From Micrococcaceae bacterium UBA4005 (GTDB taxonomy: Bacteria > Actinomycetota > Actinomycetes > Actinomycetales > Micrococcaceae): a stretch of 14,568 nt of DNA. Numbering within the stretch: position 1 is the first letter of the stretch; every line of letters begins with the position of its first letter. Both the position numbers and the translations under genes were made by a program. The DNA lies in NCBI GenBank assembly GCA_002384315.1, contig DGBL01000221.1, positions 1 through 14,568 of the forward strand. Reading direction: 5' to 3'. The notes below the pieces were generated by a model. The model was not told the origin of the DNA and made no database searches. It worked only from the letters and a program-made list of their open reading frames with translations. Below are positions 1 through 7,478 of the stretch, piece by piece.

Positions 1-2564
1 TCAAGGCGCTGAGCAACCAGAAGTACGCCGAATTCAGTGCCCTCCATGGCCCGCAGCGGGTGGGTTTGCTCACCGGAGACACCTCGATCAATTCGGACGC
101 CGACGTCGTCGTGATGACCACCGAGGTCCTGCGCAACATGCTCTACGCGAATTCGGAGACGCTGGACGACCTCGGTTACGTCGTCATGGACGAGGTCCAC
201 TATCTGGCCGACAGGTTCCGAGGGGCTGTCTGGGAGGAAGTGATCATCCACCTGCCAACCGAAGTCAAGCTCGTCTCGCTAAGCGCCACGGTATCGAACG
301 CGGAGGAATTCGGGGCTTGGCTGGACACCGTGCGCGGAGACACCGACGTCGTAGTTTCCGAGCACCGTCCGGTACCGCTGTGGCAGCACGTCATGGTCGG
401 CCAGCAACTGCTGGACCTCTTCGCGGGCGAGGTGGCCTTCGACGAAGCGGCGCCGGACGGAACGGGAACGGGCGCCAGCGAGGACTACGCCGTCAATCCC
501 GAATTGCTGGAACTGTCCAGCCACGAAATCAGGCTCAATCAGCGGGCCGACTGGGGCACGCGCCGCGGCAGACGCGGAAAAGCCCAGCCGCGGAATAGAC
601 CACACCAGCAATCCACGCTCGTGCGCCGCGCGACCCGGCCACAGGTGATCTCCACTCTTGACCGGAACGGGCTGCTTCCGGCCATTACCTTCATTTTTTC
701 CCGGAATGGGTGTGAAGCTGCCGTTGGACAGTGCTTGCACGCGGGCCTGTGGCTGACCACGGAAGCGGACCGGGAGATCATCTCCGCCGCCGTGGACGCC
801 GCTGCCGCGGAGATCCCGTCGGAGGACCTCGAGATCCTTGGTTTCTGGGCCTGGCGGGAGGGACTTATCCGCGGATTTTCCGCGCACCACGCCGGAATGC
901 TTCCCACATTCAAAGAGGTAGTGGAAAAGCTCTTCTCGGCCGGCCTGGTCAAGGCCGTGTTCGCCACCGAAACGCTGGCTCTCGGCGTCAACATGCCAGC
1001 ACGCTCCGTCGTGTTGGAAAAGCTCGACAAGTACAACGGCGAAGGCCACGTAAACATCACGGCGGGGGAGTACACCCAACTTACCGGCCGCGCCGGGCGA
1101 CGGGGCATCGACGTCGAAGGACACGCCGTCGTCCTGTGGCAGCCTGGTACCGATCCCGGCGCCGTCGCCGGTTTGGCATCCCGGCGCACCTACCCACTTA
1201 ACTCAAGCTTCCGGCCCACCTACAATATGAGCATCAATCTCCTTGCGCAGTTCGGTCGGCAACGTTCGCGCGAGGTTCTCGAAACGTCCTTCGCCCAGTT
1301 CCAGACGGACCGGTCGGTCGTTGGGCTGGCGAAAGAATTGCGCTCGCGGGAGAAGTCCCTTGCCGGATACCAAGAGTCGATGACCTGCCATCTGGGGGAT
1401 TTCGGTGAATACGCTGGCCTGCGCAGGGAGCTTTCCGAGCGGGAGGGCAGGGCATCGCAACGGCAGTCCCACTCCTTGCGCTCGGCAGTGGGCCAGTCGC
1501 TAGAAGTCCTGCGGCCCGGGGATGTTGTCAACGTTCCCGGCGGACGAACCCAGGGTTACGCAGTGGTGCTGGATGCAGACTCCTCGCGCGAGCCGCGTCC
1601 AACAGTGCTCACGCTGGAAACCCAGATCCGCCGGGTCAGCGTGCAGGATCTCGATGCACCCGTCGAGATCCTTTCCCGCATCAGGATTCCCAAACATTTC
1701 GATGCCCGCAGTCCGAAGGAACGGCGCGATCTCACCTCCTCACTGCGCAACGCCTTGCGGGAGAAGCGACCTCCGCGGACCGGCATCGGGAGTGAATCTG
1801 GATTCCCGCACGGTACCGCATCCGCGGAAGAACGCGCCATCACCGACCTACGGCGGCAGCTGCGGGCCCACCCCTGCCATGGCTGCAGCGACCGGGAAAA
1901 CCATGCACGGTGGTCCGAACGCTGGTGGAAGCTGCGCAAGGAGACCGACCGTCTCAGCGGGCAGATCCGCGGGCGGACCAATACCATCGCGAAGACCTTC
2001 GACCGGGTAACAGAAGTCCTCAGCCATTATGGGTACGTGGACGGCGACACCGTGACCGCGGCGGGCCAGAAACTACGACGAATCTATGGTGAAAAAGACC
2101 TGCTGATCTCCCTGTGCATCGAACGGGAAGCGTTCGCTGGCCTTCGAGGCGCGGAATTGGCAGCATTCGCTTCTGCCCTGGTCTACCAGGCCAAACGGGA
2201 AGAACAGGGAGTACGCCCGGCCCTGCCGAGTGTGGCCCTGGAAAATGCGGCCGAGATCCTGGTCCAGGAATGGTCCCGCTTGAACGACGTGGAGGAACAA
2301 CACCGCCTCCCGCTTACGGGCGAGCCGGAACTGGCGTTGATCTGGCCCATGCACAAGTGGGCGCAAGGCCGCTCCCTGCAGGCCGCGCTGCACGGCACGG
2401 ACCTCGCCGCCGGAGACTTCGTCCGATGGGCCAAGCAGGTCATCGACCTGCTGGACCAGTTGGCCACTGTCCGCGACCTTCCCGGAGGCCTGCATCGTGA
2501 GTGCGTGGCTGCGATTGGCCTCGTCCGTCGAGGCGTCGTCTCCTACTCCAACGTCACCGAATAG
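1..2564 (+). CDS. helY: HelY-like Ski2/MTR4-family DEVH-box helicase (5'-truncated)
   Basis: ATP-dependent superfamily 2 RNA helicase, cytoplasmic, expected to act in RNA processing or decay. The reading frame is already open at base 3 and begins with KALSNQKYAEF (motif Ia), so the gene starts upstream and its Walker A motif lies outside the window. Visible in order are motif Ib (TTEVLRNML), motif II DEVH (bases 189-200), motif III SAT (282-290), a basic linker typical of actinobacterial HelY (about 540-640), motif IV (TFIFSRNG), motif V (ATETLALGVNMPAR) and motif VI (QLTGRAGRRG, about 1078-1107). The C-terminal part matches the DSHCT-type domain of Ski2-like proteins and ends naturally at TAG. 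About 853 residues are present, against roughly 900 for the family, so only a short N-terminal piece is missing. The family call is secure; the exact RNA substrate is unknown. Confidence 0.93.
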   Translation, partial: KALSNQKYAEFSALHGPQRVGLLTGDTSINSDADVVVMTTEVLRNMLYANSETLDDLGYVVMDEVHYLADRFRGAVWEEVIIHLPTEVKLVSLSATVSNAEEFGAWLDTVRGDTDVVVSEHRPVPLWQHVMVGQQLLDLFAGEVAFDEAAPDGTGTGASEDYAVNPELLELSSHEIRLNQRADWGTRRGRRGKAQPRNRPHQQSTLVRRATRPQVISTLDRNGLLPAITFIFSRNGCEAAVGQCLHAGLWLTTEADREIISAAVDAAAAEIPSEDLEILGFWAWREGLIRGFSAHHAGMLPTFKEVVEKLFSAGLVKAVFATETLALGVNMPARSVVLEKLDKYNGEGHVNITAGEYTQLTGRAGRRGIDVEGHAVVLWQPGTDPGAVAGLASRRTYPLNSSFRPTYNMSINLLAQFGRQRSREVLETSFAQFQTDRSVVGLAKELRSREKSLAGYQESMTCHLGDFGEYAGLRRELSEREGRASQRQSHSLRSAVGQSLEVLRPGDVVNVPGGRTQGYAVVLDADSSREPRPTVLTLETQIRRVSVQDLDAPVEILSRIRIPKHFDARSPKERRDLTSSLRNALREKRPPRTGIGSESGFPHGTASAEERAITDLRRQLRAHPCHGCSDRENHARWSERWWKLRKETDRLSGQIRGRTNTIAKTFDRVTEVLSHYGYVDGDTVTAAGQKLRRIYGEKDLLISLCIEREAFAGLRGAELAAFASALVYQAKREEQGVRPALPSVALENAAEILVQEWSRLNDVEEQHRLPLTGEPELALIWPMHKWAQGRSLQAALHGTDLAAGDFVRWAKQVIDLLDQLATVRDLPGGLHRECVAAIGLVRRGVVSYSNVTE

Positions 2565-2602
2565 ATTTCCCCCGCCCACCAGAAAGACGGTCTCAGCCGC
2601 CC

Positions 2603-4240
2603 ATGGATAAACTACTGCCCGTCCTGTACCGGAACGGCTCCGTCTATAGCGCGGCAGATCCGTTTGCTACGGCGATGCTCGTGGACGGGGATACCGTGGC
2701 GTGGGTTGGAACCGAGCATGCAGCGGAAAACCTCGCGGGCCCCGGCGTGCGCAGTGTCGATCTCGCCGGAGCCCTAGTTGCCCCCGGCTTCGTGGACTCC
2801 CATATCCATACGACTGAGACGGGGCTAGCCCTTTCCGCTGTCGACCTTTCCACCTGCGCGAGCCTGCAGCAACTGCTGGAACGTGTTGAGGCAGCAGCTG
2901 CAGCGCACGACGGCGTCCTCCACGGCCATGGTTGGGACGAGTCCCGGTGGCCGGAGAAACGTCCGCCGACCGCTGCGGAACTCGACCGAGCCTCCGGTGG
3001 TCGCAGCCTGTACCTCGCCCGGGCCGACGTGCATTCCGCTGCAGTCTCCGGCACCCTGGCCGTCGCGCTCGGGCTGGCGGAACTGGAGGGGTGGAACGAC
3101 GGGTTCGTCGTACGGAAGGCCAATACCCACGCCCGCACGGCATCACGGCAGTTCAACGAATCGCACCGCTCAGGGTACCAACGCGCAGCCCTGGCGCATG
3201 CCGCGTCTCGTGGATTCGTGGCTGTCGCGGAAATGGCGGCCCCGCACATCGCCCCGGCCGAGGACCTCGAAGGGCTCCTGCAACTCGACGGCCCGCACCG
3301 AGCTTCACCGCTGCCGGAAGTGATTCCATACTGGGCGCAGAACGTGACCACGCGGCAGGAAGTCCGGCAGACCATGTCCCGCTTTGGCGGTCGGCTCGCT
3401 GGACTGGCGGGGGACCTCAACGTCGACGGATCCCTCGGATCCCGCACAGCACTGTTGCGCGAACCCTACGCTGATGCGCCGTCGTCGGCGGGGCAGGCCT
3501 TTCTGACGCCGGATGCGATCGCCGCCCACCTCTCGGCGTCGTCCGCTGAGGGTGTGCAGGCTGGTTTCCACGTCATTGGAGACGCAGGATTGGATCTCGT
3601 GGTCGACGCCCTCGAACGGGCCGCGCGGGAGGTCGGCCTCGAGGCGGTGCGGCGTAGCAGGCACCGTCTGGAGCATGTCGAATTCGCAGATGAGGCGACG
3701 ATTGGCTCGTTGAGCCATTTCGGTGTCACCGTCAGCGCCCAACCGGCGTTCGACGCACTCTGGGGCGCGCCGGGGGCTATGTATTCCCAGCGGGTAGGCG
3801 CCCATCGCGCTGCGTCGATGAACCGGTTCGGGTCGCTACTCGCGGCCGGGGTCCCCGTGGCGATGGGCTCTGACTCCCCGGTGACCCCGATGGACCCGTG
3901 GGCCTCGGTGCGGTCCTGCCTGAGCCACTCGAACCCGGCGGAGCGGATCTCTGCGCGCGCGGCCTTCATTGCCCATACCCGGGCTGGTTGGCGGGCTGCC
4001 GGGGCCCAGAATCCGCTGCTGGGTCAATTGGTGCCGGGCGCGCCAGCCAGCTACGCGGTATGGGAGGTGGAAGCCCTGATGGTTCAGTCTGCCGATGACC
4101 GCGTCCAGAGTTGGAGTACTGATCCGCGCGCGGGCACCCCGCTATTGCCTGCCCTGGATGCCGGTGCGGCTCCACGCTGCCTGGAGACCGTCCACTACGG
4201 CGTCAGCCTGTATGCGGCCGAGGATTTCCCGCCAAATTAG
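2603..4240 (+). CDS. YtcJ-like metal-dependent amidohydrolase (amidohydrolase family 3)
   Basis: Predicted cytosolic metal-dependent hydrolase of the amidohydrolase superfamily, 545 aa. Metal and catalytic ligands are visible: HxH in GFVDSHIH (His67, His69), His323 in FHVIGDAG, His358 in HRLEHVEF and Asp424 in MGSDSP. The DGSLGSRTALL motif typical of YtcJ-like proteins lies between them. The N-terminal strand-rich segment (VDGDTVAWVG) and the C-terminal segment form the usual composite beta-sandwich. I chose ATG 2603 because the longer frame back to 2501 would overlap helY and give an Arg/Pro-rich N-terminus unlike this family. The gene starts 38 bp after helY on the same strand, so read-through is possible. 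The substrate cannot be inferred; family members act on N-acyl amino acids, formamides and similar amides. The gene is followed by a strong inverted repeat that may end its transcript. Confidence 0.9.
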   Translation: MDKLLPVLYRNGSVYSAADPFATAMLVDGDTVAWVGTEHAAENLAGPGVRSVDLAGALVAPGFVDSHIHTTETGLALSAVDLSTCASLQQLLERVEAAAAAHDGVLHGHGWDESRWPEKRPPTAAELDRASGGRSLYLARADVHSAAVSGTLAVALGLAELEGWNDGFVVRKANTHARTASRQFNESHRSGYQRAALAHAASRGFVAVAEMAAPHIAPAEDLEGLLQLDGPHRASPLPEVIPYWAQNVTTRQEVRQTMSRFGGRLAGLAGDLNVDGSLGSRTALLREPYADAPSSAGQAFLTPDAIAAHLSASSAEGVQAGFHVIGDAGLDLVVDALERAAREVGLEAVRRSRHRLEHVEFADEATIGSLSHFGVTVSAQPAFDALWGAPGAMYSQRVGAHRAASMNRFGSLLAAGVPVAMGSDSPVTPMDPWASVRSCLSHSNPAERISARAAFIAHTRAGWRAAGAQNPLLGQLVPGAPASYAVWEVEALMVQSADDRVQSWSTDPRAGTPLLPALDAGAAPRCLETVHYGVSLYAAEDFPPN

Positions 4241-4249
4241 CGCGCCGAA

Positions 4250-4301
4250 AACGTGCCCCTGACCTGCATAAATACGCGTTACCGCAGGTCAGGGGCACGT
4301 T
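4250..4301 (+). terminator. 18-bp perfect inverted repeat after the amidohydrolase gene
   Basis: Arms AACGTGCCCCTGACCTGC (4250-4267) and its exact reverse complement (4284-4301) enclose a 16-nt loop. It begins 9 bp after the amidohydrolase stop, where a transcription terminator would be expected. No T-run follows the stem, so it is not a canonical intrinsic terminator. The last two bases of the right arm are also the first two bases of the TTGACA box of the next promoter. It could instead be a dispersed repeat or a protein-binding site. Confidence 0.6.
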
Positions 4302-4327
4302 GACAGCAAAGGTCGAGCACGTAAGCT
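4300..4327 (+). promoter_or_regulatory. Strong housekeeping-sigma promoter (TTGACA-N16-TAAGCT)
   Basis: A perfect -35 hexamer TTGACA (4300-4305) lies 16 bp before TAAGCT (4322-4327), which fits the TAnnnT -10 pattern. Transcription should start at about 4334. No convincing protein gene starts within the next 300 bp, so the promoter probably drives the structured RNA candidate, or a long leader of the mannosyltransferase gene. Confidence 0.6.
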
Positions 4328-4333
4328 GGGTGT

Positions 4334-4520
4334 CTACGGGTTAGAGGATCTCCAATCGGAGCGACCTGGCCGGCTGCCGAGTCAGCGAGTACCACGATGG
4401 GCAAACCCCATGTGGCACCGCACAGGACCGGTGCCGGTACTGAAAAGAGTGGGCCCGCGCGTCAGTAGAAAACGGCGTCCGATCGTGGGCATCGGTCCGA
4501 AGGCGCGCGGCCTACTCGAT
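4334..4520 (+). ncRNA. Candidate structured non-coding RNA, family not recognised
   Basis: This stretch is the 5' half of the gap between the amidohydrolase and mannosyltransferase genes. It follows a near-consensus promoter and folds on paper into nested helices. AGTACC (4388-4393) pairs with GGTACT (4436-4441) and encloses two hairpins: ATGGG/CCCAT (4397-4401 with 4407-4411) and GGCACCG/CGGTGCC (4414-4420 with 4429-4435). A 13-bp helix with one bulged C joins 4448-4461 to 4504-4516 and encloses CCGAT/ATCGG (4479-4483 with 4491-4495). A 5' hairpin CTCC/GGAG lies near 4351-4362. I could not match it to 6S, tmRNA, RNase P, SRP or a riboswitch I know. A 23-codon ORF (4397-4468) lies inside but has no clear ribosome binding site. 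The 3' end is unknown because no T-run is present. Confidence 0.45.
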
Positions 4521-4570
4521 TTCGGGTCCATAATTCCTAAGCGGGTCCACGACACGATTACCTGGTGACC

Positions 4571-4576
4571 TATACT
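4571..4576 (+). promoter_or_regulatory. Possible -10 box (TATACT) for the mannosyltransferase gene
   Basis: TATACT is close to the TATAAT consensus and lies 70 bp before the chosen TTG start. No good -35 hexamer is found 16-18 bp upstream, so this is only a weak candidate. Confidence 0.25.
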
Positions 4577-4645
4577 TGCGATTTGGCTTCGGAACAGCGG
4601 AGCGATTCCCGGCGCCGCGGCGCATGACGCTTGAAAGGCGCCCGA

Positions 4646-5383
4646 TTGCGAGTTCTCACCATCATTCCGACATTCAACGAGATCGAATCCCTGCCTCTTA
4701 CCCTCGCCCGCCTACGTGCGGCGGTACCCGCCGCGGATGTACTCATCGTCGATGACAACAGTCCCGACGGCACCGGAAAGCTCGCGGATCAGGCCGCAAC
4801 GGAGGACGGGCAGGTGTTCGTTCTCCACCGCACGGGCAAGGCAGGGTTGGGGGCCGCATACATCGCCGGATTTCGGTGGGCGCTGGAACGCGACTATGAC
4901 GTACTTGTCGAGATGGACGCTGATGGGTCGCATCGTCCGGAGGAGCTGGGCTCTCTCCTGAACGCGGTCGAATCCGCTGATCTGGTTATTGGATCGCGTT
5001 GGGTTGCTGGCGGTGGCGTCGTGAACTGGCCGACCTCGCGCAAACTTCTATCCCGGGCGGGCAGCTTCTATTCGCGGACAATGCTCGGGCTCCCCGTGCG
5101 CGATGTCACCGCCGGGTACCGGGCGTTCCGCAGGCAGACGCTTGAACGGCTTGATCTCGGGGCGGTGGAGTCCGTCGGGTACGGCTTCCAGGTGGATATG
5201 ACTTTTCGTGTCGCGAAGTTGGGCTTGCGCATCGTCGAGGTTCCCATAACGTTTGTGGAACGCGAGCTGGGTGCCTCGAAAATGAGCGGGAACATTGTGG
5301 CTGAGGCCATCCTGAACGTTACCCGGTGGGGGATCGCCGCCCGATGGAGCGCCGTTCGTGAGCGGTTCGGGCAACGTCGCTAG
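4646..5383 (+). CDS. ppm1: Polyprenol monophosphomannose synthase (GT2 family)
   Basis: Transfers mannose from GDP-mannose to polyprenyl phosphate at the inner face of the membrane, supplying the lipid-linked mannose donor for cell-envelope glycans and protein mannosylation. The protein has 245 aa and is a single GT2 catalytic domain. Visible motifs are TIIPTFNE at the N-terminus, [10 protein letters not shown] (residues 35-44), the DxD metal site D91-A-D93 in EMDADGSH, and the family-typical segments [13 protein letters not shown] and [12 protein letters not shown]. No fused acyltransferase or membrane domain is present. I chose TTG 4646 because GAAAGG (4633-4638) sits 7 nt upstream and the product then begins [12 protein letters not shown] as in homologues; a TTG at 4631 lacks such a site. 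The gene converges on rbpA with 44 bp between them, an adjacency I recall from other Actinobacteria (Rv2051c and Rv2050 in Mycobacterium). Confidence 0.92.
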   Translation: MRVLTIIPTFNEIESLPLTLARLRAAVPAADVLIVDDNSPDGTGKLADQAATEDGQVFVLHRTGKAGLGAAYIAGFRWALERDYDVLVEMDADGSHRPEELGSLLNAVESADLVIGSRWVAGGGVVNWPTSRKLLSRAGSFYSRTMLGLPVRDVTAGYRAFRRQTLERLDLGAVESVGYGFQVDMTFRVAKLGLRIVEVPITFVERELGASKMSGNIVAEAILNVTRWGIAARWSAVRERFGQRR

Positions 5384-5427
5384 CAGCGAGGTTCCAGCCG
5401 GTCCGCCGAATGGACAGGCCGAGCGGA

Positions 5428-5775
5428 TCAGGCTGAGCGGCGCTCTCCGCGGCGCTCCCGCAGGTTAGTCAACCTGTCCTGGAGGATCTGTTCCAGATCT
5501 TCGACGCTGCGCCGTTCCAACAGCATGTCCCAGTGCGTCCGGACGGGCTTGTCATTGGATGTGTCCGGCAGCTCGCCGTCCACCAGAAGGGCTTCCTTGC
5601 CCGTCTTCGATACCCACACCGGCGGGATATCGGCTTCAGCGGAAAAGGTGACGAACACCCGCTCACCGTCTGCGCAACGGTACTCAATACGCTGGCGCGG
5701 AGCTGGTTCGACCCCTGTTTCGGTCTCCATGCTCTGTGCTCCGAGACGCATTCCACGCAGGCTGCGATCGCTCAT
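5428..5775 (-). CDS. rbpA: RNA polymerase-binding protein RbpA
   Basis: Small general transcription factor of Actinobacteria that binds RNA polymerase and the housekeeping sigma factor and stabilises the open promoter complex. The protein has 115 aa, the usual length. It shows an N-terminal tail, a core beta domain (about residues 28-66), a basic linker (KPVRTHWDML) and the C-terminal sigma-interacting helix (ERRSVEDLEQIL...RLTNLRERRG). Only one cysteine (Cys34 in EYRCADG) remains. Where zinc-binding members such as the Streptomyces protein carry a second cysteine pair (W-x-CPxCG), this protein reads VWVSKTG, so it probably does not bind zinc, like the mycobacterial protein. ATG 5775 is preceded by AGGAG at good spacing. 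A match to a SigR/SigH-type promoter lies 46-71 bp upstream. Confidence 0.96.
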   Translation of the reverse strand: MSDRSLRGMRLGAQSMETETGVEPAPRQRIEYRCADGERVFVTFSAEADIPPVWVSKTGKEALLVDGELPDTSNDKPVRTHWDMLLERRSVEDLEQILQDRLTNLRERRGERRSA

Positions 5776-5820
5776 AGTTTCTCCTACTTACTGAGTGAGG
5801 GGTTGCTTTTCACTTGGTAT

Positions 5821-5846
5821 AACACCGTTGGCGGCGTGAATGTTCC
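5821..5846 (-). promoter_or_regulatory. SigR/SigH-type (thiol-stress ECF sigma) promoter of rbpA
   Basis: On the minus strand GGAAC (complement of 5842-5846) is separated by exactly 18 bp from GTT (complement of 5821-5823). This matches the GGAA(C/T)-N18-19-GTT consensus of actinobacterial SigR/SigH. rbpA is an established SigR target in Streptomyces coelicolor. A TATACC hexamer overlaps the GTT element but has no matching -35, so a housekeeping promoter here is less well supported. Confidence 0.6.
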
Positions 5847-5871
5847 TGCCAAAGGCTATTGACCGGCAAAC

Positions 5872-5905
5872 ACCCCATAATACCCGGTATCGATGGAAAT
5901 GGGGT
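5872..5905 (-). terminator. Weak inverted repeat downstream of the methyltransferase gene
   Basis: ACCCCAT (5872-5878) and ATGGGGT (5899-5905) form a 7-bp stem with a 20-nt loop, starting 11 bp after the stop of the minus-strand methyltransferase gene. The position fits a terminator, but the stem is short and has no T-run. Confidence 0.25.
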
Positions 5906-5916
5906 AATGGGTTAGG

Positions 5917-6753
5917 TCAGCCACGCTGGAACGCCTGGAGACAGAATCGAGCCTGCACGTCGAGGCTCCCTCGGAGCTGCGCGATGGTGCTGCGCAACTG
6001 GTCCCTGTCAATATGGTGTGCGGATGGACCCATCAGCACGGCATTCCACGCGTCCGATCCGCTCAGCCGCAGCGGGTATTCGATCGTTATGCGCGCCAGT
6101 TCGGTGAAGCCCGCCGAGAATGCGCGTTCGACGTCGTCGGCCTTGTCCGGCGGTACCGTCAGAACGCTCGCCAGGCCCGCCAGCCCGCCGAGGTGCCCGG
6201 GCAGCGGTGTCACGGTAAGCACCAGCCCGCCGGCCCGAACGACGCGGGAAAACTCGGAGGGATTGCGCGGAGAAAAAATATTCAACAAAAGGTCTACCGA
6301 AGCGCGGGGGAGAGGCAGCGGCCGCCACACGTCCCACACGACGCTCAACGCCGAAGGAACCGCCGAAGCAGCCCGGACGAGCGCATGTCTGGAAATATCC
6401 ATCGCCACCGACCGGGCGTGAGGGTATTCGTTGGCAAAGGCCTGCAGGTAATAGCCGGTGCCAGCGCCCGCATCAAGGATGACTTCCGGACGGGCGTGGT
6501 GCATCCGCAGTGTTTCGAGAAGTTGGCGGCGCAGTGAGTCGTAGTGGCCGGCGCCCAGAAAGTCGACACGGGCGCGGACCATTTCAGCCGTGTCAGGGAC
6601 AAATCGGGTTCCCTTACCGGTGAGGAGATTGACGTAGCCTTGACGGGCGAGATCAAAGGTGTGTCCGGAGGCGCACCGGTAGGCGCGGTCGTCATGCCGG
6701 AGCTCGCAGGCGCACAGTGGGCAGAGCAGGAGCCCTACAAGATTAGGTGGCAT
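5917..6753 (-). CDS. rlmA: RlmA/TlrB-type 23S rRNA (guanine-N1)-methyltransferase
   Basis: Predicted SAM-dependent methyltransferase acting on a guanine in domain II (hairpin 35) of 23S rRNA. The protein has 278 aa, as expected. An N-terminal zinc site is seen as C11-x2-C14, C27 and H31 (CPLC...RCASGHTFD), followed by the family's ARQGYVNLL segment. The SAM-binding loop is LDAGAGTG (residues 93-100), and a catalytic-domain loop reads LLNIFSPRNPSEF. The start ATG 6753 has AGGA about 8 nt upstream. Gram-positive relatives such as TlrB modify G748 and can confer tylosin resistance; Gram-negative RlmA modifies G745. Which base is modified here, and whether resistance follows, cannot be decided from sequence. 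The gene lies 61 bp after def on the same strand and may share its transcript. Confidence 0.88.
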   Translation of the reverse strand: MPPNLVGLLLCPLCACELRHDDRAYRCASGHTFDLARQGYVNLLTGKGTRFVPDTAEMVRARVDFLGAGHYDSLRRQLLETLRMHHARPEVILDAGAGTGYYLQAFANEYPHARSVAMDISRHALVRAASAVPSALSVVWDVWRPLPLPRASVDLLLNIFSPRNPSEFSRVVRAGGLVLTVTPLPGHLGGLAGLASVLTVPPDKADDVERAFSAGFTELARITIEYPLRLSGSDAWNAVLMGPSAHHIDRDQLRSTIAQLRGSLDVQARFCLQAFQRG

Positions 6754-6814
6754 GGTGCAATCCTAAGTGGGCGCGGGACCGGAAAGCTCCGTGCGGCACG
6801 GCAGATCCACCACG

Positions 6815-7444
6815 TTAGAAGTCCAGGGCTTTCCGTGCCTCGGCGATGCCCGGCTGCGCCCAGCGTGCGGCGTATTCGCGGTTGTGGGCCAGTGAGCGTG
6901 GCTGTGCGCGGTCCAGGTAAAGAGTCCCGTTGAGGTGGTCGGTCTCATGCTGGGCAATCCGTGCGGACCAGCCGGAGAGGTGTCGGTCAACTGCCAGACC
7001 GGCAGGGCTTGTATAGGCGAAGGAAATCGTGTGGGCCCGCTCTACTGCTGCCTGATACCCGGGAACCGACAGGCAACCTTCGTAAAAGTTCGCTGTCGCT
7101 GATCCAACGGCCGTGTAGCTCGGATTCAGCACCGCGAAAAACGCCAGGGGAGTACGCTCCCGCTCGGCGGCGACCGCGGCGGGAAGTTCGACGCCGTCCT
7201 CTAGGACGGCAATCCGCAGCGGGATTCCAAGTTGCGGGGCGGCCAGCCCGACCCCGGGAGCCGCCCGCATGACGTTCCGCATGGTGTCCACTAGCTTCTG
7301 GAGGCATGCGGCATTCAGCTGACCACTGTATTCCAGTGCTGGCTGCCTGAGCGCAGGATGCCCCGCCACGACAATCGGTGGGAGATCCTGTTCGATGACC
7401 TCGTGGACAAGATCCTCGAGGTGGGTTGGTGAGATGGGCACCAC
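6815..7444 (-). CDS. def: Peptide deformylase
   Basis: Removes the N-formyl group from nascent proteins in the cytoplasm; an Fe(II) or Zn metalloenzyme. The protein has 209 aa. All three family motifs are present: GVGLAAPQ (residues 64-71), EGCLS (122-126, with the metal ligand Cys124) and QHETDH (165-170, with metal ligands His166 and His170 and catalytic Glu167). The start is GTG 7444, chosen because the N-terminal SPTHLEDLVHEVIEQ segment looks like a normal leader helix and no better start lies upstream. The ribosome binding site is poor. A short minus-strand ORF ends 34 bp upstream, and the methyltransferase gene follows 61 bp downstream. Actinobacteria often have two deformylase genes, so this may not be the only copy. 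Confidence 0.95.
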   Translation of the reverse strand: MVPISPTHLEDLVHEVIEQDLPPIVVAGHPALRQPALEYSGQLNAACLQKLVDTMRNVMRAAPGVGLAAPQLGIPLRIAVLEDGVELPAAVAAERERTPLAFFAVLNPSYTAVGSATANFYEGCLSVPGYQAAVERAHTISFAYTSPAGLAVDRHLSGWSARIAQHETDHLNGTLYLDRAQPRSLAHNREYAARWAQPGIAEARKALDF

Positions 7445-7478
7445 GTCATTCTAGGCTGCCGCGGCGCAGCATCTGAGG

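Noticed and set aside
279..1124. 281-codon minus-strand ORF across helY
   Set aside because: It is antisense to conserved helicase motifs; long shadow frames are common in GC-rich coding DNA.
2501..2602. Upstream extension of the amidohydrolase gene to a start at 2501
   Set aside because: It overlaps the end of helY by 64 bp and encodes an Arg/Pro-rich leader unlike the family; ATG 2603 gives a normal N-terminus.
2644..3447. 267-codon minus-strand ORF across the amidohydrolase gene
   Set aside because: Rich in Arg, Ser and Pro with no recognisable domain; a shadow of a well-supported gene.
4631..4645. TTG 4631 as the ppm1 start
   Set aside because: It has no ribosome binding site. TTG 4646 has GAAAGG at 7 nt and gives the conserved [13 protein letters not shown]-terminus.
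7448..7453. TAGAAT (minus strand) as a -10 box for def
   Set aside because: It ends only 3 bp before the GTG start, too close even for a leaderless mRNA, and no -35 box is found at proper distance.
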